A DNA stretch of 7,271 bases from Pseudomonadota bacterium (GCA_021815835.1 JAKAZN010000081.1:1-7271), one strand, 5' to 3'; numbered from the stretch's first letter, positions 1-6,600 are shown. Program-made: numbers and translations. The notes: generated by a model from the sequence alone, not told the origin.

Positions 1-89
1 GGGCCGCGTGCCGGGCCTATGCGGAACGCTTCTCCTGGCGCGCCTGCGCGGAGACCTTCCTGGAATACCTGGTGCCGGCGGCGGCCTGA
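1..89 (+). CDS. Glycosyltransferase, C-terminal end only (partial)
   Basis: Only the last 28 codons and the TGA stop are present; the reading frame starts at base 3 and the gene enters from the left edge. The visible peptide contains AYAERFSWRACAETFLEYL. An Ala-rich helix with a (K/R/E)-R-F-S-W motif followed by a final helix ending in L-x-x-L is typical of the C-terminus of GT-B fold glycosyltransferases (GT4 / 'glycosyl transferases group 1'). It would transfer a sugar from an activated donor during glycan synthesis; donor and acceptor cannot be read. Two more glycosyltransferase genes lie 2.6 kb downstream, which supports a glycan-related neighbourhood. The frame has the same GC-rich codon use as the rest of the window. 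The family call rests on a short motif, so it is good but not certain. Confidence 0.6.
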   Translation, partial: AACRAYAERFSWRACAETFLEYLVPAAA

Positions 90-104
90 TCCTGGCGGCC
101 GGCC

Positions 105-120
105 GGCGGGCTTCCCCGCC
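105..120 (+). terminator. GC hairpin after the upstream glycosyltransferase
   Basis: GGCGGG (105-110), loop CTTC, CCCGCC (115-120) form a perfect 6-bp stem starting 15 nt after the stop codon at 87-89. It is followed by a C-run rather than a T-run, so it is not a textbook intrinsic terminator. It could still end or stabilise the upstream transcript. In such GC-rich DNA a stem of this size can arise by chance. Confidence 0.3.
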
Positions 121-158
121 CCCCCCGCATCGGCGCTTCTCGCGACGGCCCCGGCCCC

Positions 159-200
159 ACGCCGGCCCCCTTGCGCCCGCCCCCTTGCGCCCGCCCCCTT
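159..200 (+). repeat. 14-bp tandem repeat, triplet A (3 copies)
   Basis: The unit GCGCCCGCCCCCTT occurs exactly at 173-186 and 187-200. A third copy at 159-172 has two mismatches. The period of 14 is set by the TT pairs at 171, 185 and 199. It lies in the C/T-rich spacer before rpe and codes for nothing I can support. It differs from triplet B at 238-279 only in positions 10-12 of the unit (CCC here, TTT there), so both are probably expansions of one ancestral unit. Confidence 0.85.
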
Positions 201-237
201 GCGCCCCGCCCCGTTCTTCCCCTTCATCCGCCGTCCC

Positions 238-279
238 CCGCCCGCCTTTTTGCGCCCGCCTTTTTGCGCCCCCCTTTTT
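238..279 (+). repeat. 14-bp tandem repeat, triplet B (3 copies) just before rpe
   Basis: The unit GCGCCCGCCTTTTT is exact at 252-265. The copies at 238-251 and 266-279 each have one mismatch. T5 tracts recur every 14 bp, starting at 247, 261 and 275. The array ends 17 bp before the rpe start, so it would lie in the rpe 5' leader or promoter and give a pyrimidine-rich leader. Bases 201-237, between the two triplets, are C/T-rich and only loosely similar to the unit. I see no convincing -35/-10 pair in 90-296. Confidence 0.85.
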
Positions 280-296
280 GCACCCCGAGCCCCGCC

Positions 297-1031
297 ATGC
301 CCCGCATCGCCATCGCCCCCAGCCTGCTCGCCGCCGATTTCGCCCGCCTTGGCGAGGAAGCGCGCGCCGTCGAGCGGGCCGGCGCCGACTGGCTGCATCT
401 CGACGTGATGGACGGGCGCTTCGTGCCCAATATCAGCTTCGGCCCGCTGGTCCTGCGCGCGCTCCGCCCGCAGGTGAAGCTGCCCTTCGACGTGCATCTG
501 ATGATCGCCCCGGTCGATCCCTATCTCGCCGAGTTTGCCGCCGCCGGGGCGGACCGCATCCTGATCCATCCCGAGGCCGGGCCGCATCTGCACCGCTCGC
601 TGCAGGCCATCCGCGCGCTCGGCAAGCAGGCCGGCGTGGTGCTGAACCCCGCGACCCCGGTGGAAGCCGTTGCATGGGTACTCGATCTGGTTGACACAGT
701 GCTGGTGATGACCGTCAACCCCGGATTCGGCCGGCAAGCGTTCTTGCCCTCGCAACTGCCCAAGATCGCCGTGCTGCGCGGGATGATCGCCGCCTCCGGC
801 CGGTCGATCGCGCTCGCGGTGGATGGCGGCATCGCGCCCGGCAGCGCGGGGCAGGCCGCCGCCGCGGGAGCGGATACGCTGATCGCCGGCAGCGCCGTGT
901 TCGCGGCACCCGACTACGCCCATGCCATCGCCGCGCTGCGCGCCGAGGCCCAGGGCGGCGTGGCCGCCGCCGTCCGTGCCGCGCAAGCCGCGGCGATCGC
1001 GGCCTCCGGCCCCGGGGGGTCCGGCGATTGA
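297..1031 (+). CDS. rpe: Ribulose-phosphate 3-epimerase
   Basis: A cytosolic enzyme interconverting D-ribulose 5-phosphate and D-xylulose 5-phosphate in the pentose phosphate and Calvin pathways. The protein has 244 residues and a (beta/alpha)8 barrel signature: IAPSLLAADF (6-15), HLDVMDG with metal-site H34 and catalytic D36 (34-40), DVHLMI with H67 (65-70), NPGFG (141-145) and AVDGGI with the second catalytic Asp D176 (174-179). The ATG at 297 is chosen because the conserved N-terminus (PRIAIAPSLLA) begins right there. The open frame extends upstream only through Pro-rich translation of the repeats. The ribosome site is weak (GAG at 287-289). Two oddities: the usual GFGGQ loop reads GFGRQ (R146), and an Ala-rich tail of about 25 residues follows the last expected helix. 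The stop overlaps the start of the next gene, which implies co-translation. Confidence 0.96.
   Translation: MPRIAIAPSLLAADFARLGEEARAVERAGADWLHLDVMDGRFVPNISFGPLVLRALRPQVKLPFDVHLMIAPVDPYLAEFAAAGADRILIHPEAGPHLHRSLQAIRALGKQAGVVLNPATPVEAVAWVLDLVDTVLVMTVNPGFGRQAFLPSQLPKIAVLRGMIAASGRSIALAVDGGIAPGSAGQAAAAGADTLIAGSAVFAAPDYAHAIAALRAEAQGGVAAAVRAAQAAAIAASGPGGSGD
1014..1019 (+). promoter_or_regulatory. Ribosome binding site supporting the TTG start at 1028
   Basis: A GGGGGG run inside the 3' end of rpe sits 8 nt before the TTG at 1028. It is the best purine-rich candidate near the conserved N-terminus of the heparinase-like protein, and it favours TTG 1028 over the in-frame ATG at 1100. Confidence 0.4.
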
Positions 1032-2629
1032 CCGCTTCGGATCCGCGCCGCTGGCTGCGTGACGCGCGCCGCGCCTTCGCCCGTCTTCCCTCGCTGCGCA
1101 TGACCCGGGTGCCGGATGCCCCCGCCCTGCCGGTGCGCGATCCGTGGCCCGGCGATCCCGCGCGCGGCGCGCGGTTGCTCAAGGGGGAACTGGAGCTCGG
1201 CGGCGGGACCCGCGGCCTGCGCCCGGGTTTCTGGGCCGAACCCTCCGGACCCGCGCTGCTGCGCGCGAGCGCGCATGGCTTCACCTGGCTGCGCGACCTG
1301 CGCGCGCTCGGCACCGACGCCGCGCGCCTGCGTGCCCGCGCCCTGGTCTCCGACTGGATCGGCACCGGCGCCTCCGATGCGATGTCGCAACGACCGGATG
1401 TCGCCGGCGCGCGCATCGCGGCCTGGCTCGGACACTACGATTTCTTCTTTGCCGCCGCCGATGATGCCTTCCGCCAGCGGCTGATGGCGCGCCTCGTCAC
1501 CGACGCGCGCGGTCTGTCCGCCGCGCTGCCGACCGACGAGATCGACGCCCGCGCGCTCACCGCGCTCAAGGGCCTGATCGCGGCGGCCGTGGCGCTGCCC
1601 GAGCAGGGCGGCTTCCTGGCCCGCGCGCAGCGCTTCCTGCCGCAGGAGATCCTGCGCCAGATCGCCCCGGACGGCAGCCAGGGCGAGCGCAGCCCGGCGA
1701 TCCTGCTCGGTGCCCTGCAGGACCTGACCGAGATCCGCACCCTGTTGCAGGCGGCGCAGGCCAGCCCGCCGCCCCAGCTCGGCCCGGCGATCGAGCGCCT
1801 GGCCGGCGCGCTGCGCTGCCTGCGCCACGGCGATGGCGGCCTCGCGCTGTTCAACGGCAGCAAGGAGGATCACGCCGGGCTGATCGAGCTCGTGCTGACC
1901 CAGGCCGGACGCGGCGGGCGGTCCCCGCTGGCGCTGCCGGAAGGCGGGTTTCACCGGCTGGCGGCCGGGCGGACCGTGGTGCTGGCCGATTGCGGCGTGC
2001 CGCCGCCGATTGGGCTGGACATGATGGCGCATGCCGGCACCTTGTCGTTCGAGATGTCGGTGGGGCGCGAGCGGCTGATCGTCAATTGCGGCGCGTTCCC
2101 CGCGGGCGGGGCGGAATGGCGGGACGCGGCGCGCGCCACGGCGGCGCATTCGACCCTGGTCATCGGGGACGTGAACTCCTCCGAGCTGCGCCCGGACGGG
2201 CTCGGGCGGCGGCCGACGAAAGTGGAAACCCAGCGCCAGGAGGCGAACGGCGCGCATTGGCTGGAGGCGAGCCATGACGGCTGGCTGAAGCCGTTCGGCG
2301 CGGTGCATCTGCGGCGCCTGTATCTTGCCGAAAGCGGCGAAGATTTGCGGGGCGAGGATGTGATCGAGGCGCCGACGCCGCAGCCCTTCGCCATCCGCTT
2401 CCATCTGCATCCCGCCGTGCACGCCAATCTGCAACAAGACGGCGTGGCGGCGCTGCTGCGCCTGCCAGGGGGCGGCGGCTGGCGGCTGCGGGCCGAGGGG
2501 GCGCGGGTCTCGGTGGAGGAAAGCATCTATCTCGGTGGGCCGGAGCCGCGCCGGGCCGAACAGGTGGTGCTGAGCGGGGCGCCGGACGGGCCGCAGCACG
2601 TGAAATGGGCAATCAGCAAGGTGAAATAG
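1028..2629 (+). CDS. Heparinase II/III family protein
   Basis: A 533-residue protein of the heparinase II/III-like family (polysaccharide lyase-like fold). Residues ~75-290 form the Arg/Ala-rich helical (toroid) part, with RPDVAGARIAAWLGHYDFFF (122-141) and HGDGGLALFNG (267-277). Residues ~305-530 form the C-terminal beta domain, with AHAGTLSFEMS (334-344), IVNCGAF (351-357), AAHSTLVI (372-379), IRFHLHPAV (456-464), EESIYLG (497-503) and RRAEQVVLSG (508-517). The substrate is unknown; the family suggests cleavage or binding of an acidic polysaccharide, but alphaproteobacterial members next to purH have no role I can name. No signal peptide or membrane segment is visible, so it may be cytoplasmic. 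The TTG at 1028 overlaps the rpe TGA (TTGA), and translation is probably coupled. ATG 1100 would remove 24 residues and is the alternative. Gene order rpe-heparinase supports the call. Confidence 0.88.
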   Translation: MTASDPRRWLRDARRAFARLPSLRMTRVPDAPALPVRDPWPGDPARGARLLKGELELGGGTRGLRPGFWAEPSGPALLRASAHGFTWLRDLRALGTDAARLRARALVSDWIGTGASDAMSQRPDVAGARIAAWLGHYDFFFAAADDAFRQRLMARLVTDARGLSAALPTDEIDARALTALKGLIAAAVALPEQGGFLARAQRFLPQEILRQIAPDGSQGERSPAILLGALQDLTEIRTLLQAAQASPPPQLGPAIERLAGALRCLRHGDGGLALFNGSKEDHAGLIELVLTQAGRGGRSPLALPEGGFHRLAAGRTVVLADCGVPPPIGLDMMAHAGTLSFEMSVGRERLIVNCGAFPAGGAEWRDAARATAAHSTLVIGDVNSSELRPDGLGRRPTKVETQRQEANGAHWLEASHDGWLKPFGAVHLRRLYLAESGEDLRGEDVIEAPTPQPFAIRFHLHPAVHANLQQDGVAALLRLPGGGGWRLRAEGARVSVEESIYLGGPEPRRAEQVVLSGAPDGPQHVKWAISKVK

Positions 2630-2670
2630 GCGGCCCGTGCCCGCCTCCCTTGCCCGCAGCGCGCACAAGC

Positions 2671-3774
2671 ATGAAAATCCTCGAGATCGCCAACGTCGAT
2701 TTCTCGCTCCGCCAGTTCGTGCTGCCGCTCATGCGCGGCATTCGCGGGCGCGGCCACGAGGTGATCGGAATCGCCGCCGACGGCCCGCTGCTCGACGATG
2801 TGCGCGCCGAGGGATTCCGCGTCATCCCCATCCCCTTCGCGCGCAGCCTGTCGCCGCGCGCGCATCTGGCGGCGTTCCGCGCGCTGCGCGCCCTGATCCG
2901 CGCCGAGAAGCCGGATCTGGTGCACGCGCATATGCCGATCAGCGGCTTCCTCGCCCGGCTGGCGGCGCGCGCCGAGGGGGTGCGGCGCGTGGCCTATACG
3001 TGCCACGGCTTCCTCTACAAGCAGGAAGCGCCCCTGCCCCGCCGCGCCGCCGCCTTCGCGATGGAGTGGATCGGCGGGCGGCTGACCGATGTGTTCCTGA
3101 CCGATTCCACCCTGGAAGCCGCGGACGCACGCCGCTGGTTCATCTCCCGCCGCGCGATCGCGGTCGGCAACGGGCGCGACCCGGCCCAGTTCCGCCCGGA
3201 CCCGGCGGCGCGGGCACGGGTGCGCGCAGCCCTCGGCACGCCGGAGGACCGGCCGGTGGTGCTGGCCGCCTCCCGCCTCGTGCGCACCAAGGGCTATCCG
3301 GAACTGGCCGCGGCGATGCGGGAGGTGCCGGGGGCGGAGCTCTGGGTGGTGGGAAAGCGGCTCGCCTCCGATCCCGGCGAGGATATGGAGGCGCTGCTGG
3401 ACCAGGCCGGCCTCGGCGCGCGGCTGCGCCGCCTCGGCTATCGCGACGATCTGCCGGCGGTGATGGCGGCGGCCGATATCTTCACCCTGCCGAGCTATTT
3501 CGAGGGGCTGCCGGTTTCCATCATGGAGGCGATGCTGTGCGGCCTGCCGGTCGTCGCCTCCGACATTCCGGGGCCGCGCGAGCAGGTGATCGAGGGGGTG
3601 ACGGGGCATCTGGTGGCTGCGCATCGCGCGGACGCGCTGGCCGCCGCGCTGGCCGGGCTGGTCGCCGACCCCGCGCGCCGCGCCGCGATGGGCGCCGCCG
3701 GCCGCGCCCGCGCGGTGGAGCGGTTCGACGAGGCGAAAATCGTTGCGCGGACGCTGGACCTGCTCGGGCTTTAG
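2671..3774 (+). CDS. Family-4 glycosyltransferase, tandem copy 1
   Basis: A 367-residue GT-B fold glycosyltransferase (GT4 type) that would transfer a sugar from a nucleotide donor to a lipid-linked or glycan acceptor at the inner face of the membrane. The N-terminal acceptor domain (1-~170) has [19 protein letters not shown] (3-21), [16 protein letters not shown] (85-100) and YTCHGF (109-114). The C-terminal donor domain has VGNGRDP (165-171), AASRLVRTKGYPEL (199-212, with the donor-phosphate R/K pair R202 and K207), the EX7E motif E278/E286 in FEGLPVSIMEAM, and GPREQVIEGVTG. No membrane segment is seen. The ATG at 2671 is chosen because MKILEI is where family members and the next gene's product begin; an in-frame ATG at 2605 would overlap the previous gene and add a low-complexity leader. 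It lacks a clear ribosome site. By eye roughly two thirds of residues match copy 2. Confidence 0.92.
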   Translation: MKILEIANVDFSLRQFVLPLMRGIRGRGHEVIGIAADGPLLDDVRAEGFRVIPIPFARSLSPRAHLAAFRALRALIRAEKPDLVHAHMPISGFLARLAARAEGVRRVAYTCHGFLYKQEAPLPRRAAAFAMEWIGGRLTDVFLTDSTLEAADARRWFISRRAIAVGNGRDPAQFRPDPAARARVRAALGTPEDRPVVLAASRLVRTKGYPELAAAMREVPGAELWVVGKRLASDPGEDMEALLDQAGLGARLRRLGYRDDLPAVMAAADIFTLPSYFEGLPVSIMEAMLCGLPVVASDIPGPREQVIEGVTGHLVAAHRADALAAALAGLVADPARRAAMGAAGRARAVERFDEAKIVARTLDLLGL

Positions 3775-3889
3775 GGTTATGCGTCGGGCCCATGAGCGGC
3801 GTTCGTCCAGGCCGGCGCATGGCCTATAGAAGTCTCCGACGATATTTTTGGCCACCGCGCGCAACCGCCGCTCGCCGCCGGCCCGGGGC
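3775..3889 (+). promoter_or_regulatory. Spacer between glycosyltransferase copies, weak promoter candidate
   Basis: A 115-bp spacer containing the most AT-rich short patch in the middle of the window (about 3823-3850: TATAGA at 3825-3830, GATATTTTT at 3841-3849). TTCGTC at 3802-3807 lies 17 bp before TATAGA and could act as a poor -35/-10 pair driving copy 2 and purH. The -35 is a weak match, so this is tentative. No terminator hairpin is evident here. Confidence 0.2.
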
Positions 3890-3893
3890 GTGA
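3792..3893 (+). other. 33-codon ORF between the glycosyltransferases, possible purH start relic
   Basis: A short ATG...TGA frame whose start lies 17 nt after the copy-1 stop, exactly as the purH ATG lies 17 nt after the copy-2 stop. Both starts read ATGAGCG. The predicted peptide begins MSGVRPGRR, against MSDIVPIRR in PurH, and then diverges into an Arg-rich sequence with no known domain. The TGA at 3891-3893 overlaps the GTG start of copy 2 (GTGA). I read it as a decayed duplicate of the purH 5' end or a coupling leader, not a functional protein; chance is possible. Confidence 0.25.
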
Positions 3894-5008
3894 AGGTCCT
3901 CGAAATATCCAATGTCGATTTCTCCCTGCGGCAATTCGTGCTGCCGCTGATGCGCGCCATCCGCGCGCGCGGCCACGAGGTGGTGGGCGTCTCGGCCGAT
4001 GGGGCGCTGCTGGACGGGGTCCGCGCCGAAGGCTTCCGGGTCATCACGCTGACCTTCGGCCGCCGGCTGTTCACCCTGGCGCATCCGCGCGCGTTCCTGG
4101 CACTGGTTGCGTTGCTGCGGGCGGAGAAGCCCGATCTCGTGCACGCGCACATGCCGATCAGCGGCTTCCTCGCCCGGATGGCGGCCTGGGTCGCGGGCGT
4201 GCCGCGGATTGCCTATACGTGCCATGGGTTCTGGTTCAACGCGCCGGCCTCGCCGTTCCGGCGCGGCCTCGGGTACGCCACGGAATGGCTGGCCGCGCGG
4301 GTCACCCATGTTTTCATGACCGTTTCGGTCGAGGAAGCGGCCGACGCACGCCGGGTCGGAATCGCCCGCCACGCCGTCGCGATCGGCAACGGGCGGGATC
4401 CGGCGGTGTTCCGCCCGGATCCGGAGGCGCGCGCCCGCCTTCGCGCGGCCTTCGGCGTGCCGCCCGAGCGCGTCGTGATCCTCGCCGCCTCCCGCCTGGT
4501 CCGCCACAAGGAATATCCGGAACTGATCGCCGCGCTGCGCGCGATGCCGGCGGGGGAGCTGCCGGAGATAGAACTCTGGGTGGCCGGCGCGCGCCTGCCC
4601 ACCGATAACGGCCCCGACATGGCGCGCCTGCTCGCCGACGCGGGCCTCGGCGCGCGGCTGCGGCTGCTTGGCTACCGCGACGACGTGGCGGCGCTGATGG
4701 CCGCGGCGGATATCTTCGTGCTGCCCAGCCATCTGGAGGGGCTGCCGATGGCGGTGATCGAGGCGATGCTGTGCGCCCTGCCGGTCGTTTCCACCGATAT
4801 CCGCGGCCCGCGCGAGCAGGTGGTCCCCGGCGTCACCGGCCTGCTGGTGCCGCGCGGGACGGTCGCCCCGCTGGTCGCCGCGCTGACCCGGCTGGCCCAG
4901 GAACCGGCCCTGCGCGCCGCCATGGGCGCGGCCGGACGGGCGCGGGCCTGCGAACTCTACGACGAATCGACCGTCATCGCCCGGACGCTGGACCTGCTCG
5001 GCCTGTAG
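3890..5008 (+). CDS. Family-4 glycosyltransferase, tandem copy 2
   Basis: A 372-residue paralogue of the preceding gene with the same GT-B layout: [20 protein letters not shown] (2-21), [12 protein letters not shown] (85-96), YTCHGF (109-114), IGNGRDP (165-171), [14 protein letters not shown] with R202 and K207 (199-212), EX7E as E283/E291 in [13 protein letters not shown], and [12 protein letters not shown] (306-317). All expected catalytic features are present, so it is probably active. It differs from copy 1 by a 5-residue insertion near 222-226 and by divergence in the acceptor-facing stretch ~115-165 ([12 protein letters not shown] here), consistent with a different acceptor. The GTG at 3890 is chosen because it aligns with the copy-1 start and forms a GTGA overlap with a short upstream frame; a TTG at 3848 would add 14 residues. 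purH follows after 17 nt, so expression is likely shared. Confidence 0.9.
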   Translation: MKVLEISNVDFSLRQFVLPLMRAIRARGHEVVGVSADGALLDGVRAEGFRVITLTFGRRLFTLAHPRAFLALVALLRAEKPDLVHAHMPISGFLARMAAWVAGVPRIAYTCHGFWFNAPASPFRRGLGYATEWLAARVTHVFMTVSVEEAADARRVGIARHAVAIGNGRDPAVFRPDPEARARLRAAFGVPPERVVILAASRLVRHKEYPELIAALRAMPAGELPEIELWVAGARLPTDNGPDMARLLADAGLGARLRLLGYRDDVAALMAAADIFVLPSHLEGLPMAVIEAMLCALPVVSTDIRGPREQVVPGVTGLLVPRGTVAPLVAALTRLAQEPALRAAMGAAGRARACELYDESTVIARTLDLLGL

Positions 5009-5025
5009 GGCTAAAGCGCCGCCCC

Positions 5026-6600
5026 ATGAGCGACATCGTCCCGATCCGCCGCGCGCTGATCTCCGTTTCCGACAAATCCGGCCTGATGCCCTTCGCCACC
5101 GCGCTCGCCGCGCGCGGGGTGGAGATCTTGTCCACCGGCGGATCGGCCGCCGCGCTGCGCGCCGCCGGCATCGCCGTGGTGGAGGTCTCCGAACATACCG
5201 GCTTCCCGGAAATCCTGGACGGGCGGGTCAAGACCCTGGTGCCGCAGATCCATGGCGGGCTGCTCGGGCGGCGCGACAGCCCGGCCCATGTGGCGCAGAT
5301 GCACGAGCATGGGATCGCGCCGATCGACCTGCTCGCGGTCAATCTCTATCCGTTCGAGGCGACCGTCGCGCGCGGCGCGGCGGCCGAGGATTGCGTGGAG
5401 AACATCGATATCGGCGGCCCCGCGCTGATCCGCGCGGGCGCCAAGAACCACGATTTCGTGACGGTTCTCACCGAACCCGACCAGTATGCCGAGGTGCTGG
5501 CGGAGCTGGAATCGCACGGCGGCACCACCCTTCCGCTGCGCCGGCGGTTGGCGGGCGCGGCCTATGCGCGGACCGCCGCCTATGACAGCGCGATCGCCGC
5601 CTGGTTCGCCGATCAACGCGGAGAGGTCTTCCCGCCGCGCCTCGCCTTCGCTGGCACCTTGCGCCAGGCGCTGCGCTACGGGGAGAATCCGCACCAGCAG
5701 GCGGCCTTCTACCTGACCGCGCCGCGCGCCGGGGTGGCGACGGCCGCGCAGGTGCAGGGCAAGGAGCTCTCCTACAACAACCTGAACGATACCGACGCGG
5801 CCTATGAATGCGTCGCCGAGTTCGACGCGCCGACAGTGGTGATCGTCAAGCACGCCAACCCGTGCGGGGTGGCCTCGGCGGGCAGCCTGGCGGTGGCCTG
5901 GGACGCGGCGCTGCGCTGCGATCCCGTCTCCGCCTTCGGCGGGATCGTTGCGGTGAACCGGACGCTCGATGCGGCGGCGGCCGAGAAGATCGCGGCGATC
6001 TTCACCGAGGTCATCATCGCCCCCGACGCCGACGAGGCGGCGCGGGCGATCCTGGCGCGGAAGAAGAATCTGCGCCTGCTGCTGGCGGGCGGGCTGCCGG
6101 ACCCGGCGGCACCTGGGATGATGTTCCGCAGTGTCGCCGGCGGGTTCCTGGCGCAGACCCGCGATGCCGGGCGGGTGGAAGCCGGGGCGCTCAAGGTGGT
6201 GACGCGGCGCGCGCCGTCGGCGGCAGAGCTGGCGGACCTACTGTTCGCCTTCCGGGTCTGCAAGCACGTGAAATCCAACGCGATCGTCTATGCCAAGGGC
6301 GGCGCGACCGTAGGCGTCGGCGCGGGGCAGATGAGCCGGGTGGATTCCGCGCGCATCGCCGCCTGGAAAAGCACCGAGGCGGCGAAGGCGGCCGGGATCG
6401 CGGCCCCGCTCGCGCAGGGCAGCGTGGTCGCCTCCGATGCGTTCTTCCCGTTTGCCGACGGGCTGGAGGCGGCGGTGGCGGCGGGTGCGACGGCGGTGAT
6501 CCAGCCGGGCGGCTCGATGCGCGACGCCGAGGTGATCGAAGCGGCGGACAAGGCCGGGATCGCCATGGTGCTGACCGGGATGCGGCATTTCCGGCACTGA
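5026..6600 (+). CDS. purH: Bifunctional AICAR transformylase / IMP cyclohydrolase
   Basis: A cytosolic enzyme for the last two steps of purine synthesis: formylation of AICAR with 10-formyl-THF, then closure of FAICAR to IMP. The 524-residue length is normal for the family. The IMP cyclohydrolase (MGS-like) domain is ~8-150, with [10 protein letters not shown] (11-20), STGGS (36-40), [15 protein letters not shown] (57-71) and [18 protein letters not shown] (125-142). The transformylase domain is ~200-524, with RYGENPHQ (217-224), [11 protein letters not shown] (249-259), the catalytic Lys-His pair K275-H276 in [17 protein letters not shown] (299-307), KHVKSNAIV (413-421), [12 protein letters not shown] (432-443), DAFFPFADG (471-479), IQPGGSMRD (492-500) and the terminal RHFRH. 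The ATG at 5026 starts the conserved N-terminus; the frame stays open upstream only as a shadow of the glycosyltransferase. One oddity: the usual KTLHPK reads KTLVPQ at 69-74. The ribosome site is weak. Confidence 0.98.
   Translation: MSDIVPIRRALISVSDKSGLMPFATALAARGVEILSTGGSAAALRAAGIAVVEVSEHTGFPEILDGRVKTLVPQIHGGLLGRRDSPAHVAQMHEHGIAPIDLLAVNLYPFEATVARGAAAEDCVENIDIGGPALIRAGAKNHDFVTVLTEPDQYAEVLAELESHGGTTLPLRRRLAGAAYARTAAYDSAIAAWFADQRGEVFPPRLAFAGTLRQALRYGENPHQQAAFYLTAPRAGVATAAQVQGKELSYNNLNDTDAAYECVAEFDAPTVVIVKHANPCGVASAGSLAVAWDAALRCDPVSAFGGIVAVNRTLDAAAAEKIAAIFTEVIIAPDADEAARAILARKKNLRLLLAGGLPDPAAPGMMFRSVAGGFLAQTRDAGRVEAGALKVVTRRAPSAAELADLLFAFRVCKHVKSNAIVYAKGGATVGVGAGQMSRVDSARIAAWKSTEAAKAAGIAAPLAQGSVVASDAFFPFADGLEAAVAAGATAVIQPGGSMRDAEVIEAADKAGIAMVLTGMRHFRH

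Noticed and set aside
159..279. CRISPR array
   Set aside because: Units are 14 bp and directly abutting with no unique spacers.
171..296. Upstream extension of the rpe reading frame from TTG 171 through the repeats
   Set aside because: It adds a Pro/Ala-rich leader unlike any Rpe and translates the 14-bp repeats; the family N-terminus starts at ATG 297.
914..2668. 584-codon open frame on the - strand opposite the heparinase-like gene
   Set aside because: Antisense shadow typical of DNA near 70% G+C; the product is low-complexity Arg/Gln/Ala-rich and the + strand frame has clear family motifs.
2637..3893. 418-codon + strand frame overlapping glycosyltransferase copy 1
   Set aside because: Out-of-frame, Arg/Gly/Ala-rich shadow of copy 1; only its last 33 codons (from ATG 3792) fall outside the gene and are discussed separately.
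2527..4152. 541-codon - strand frame opposite the glycosyltransferases
   Set aside because: Antisense shadow; it spans the junction of two well-supported + strand genes and has no recognisable domain.
3824..4732. 302-codon - strand frame opposite copy 2
   Set aside because: Antisense shadow; it resembles the copy-1 antisense frame only because the two sense genes are paralogues.
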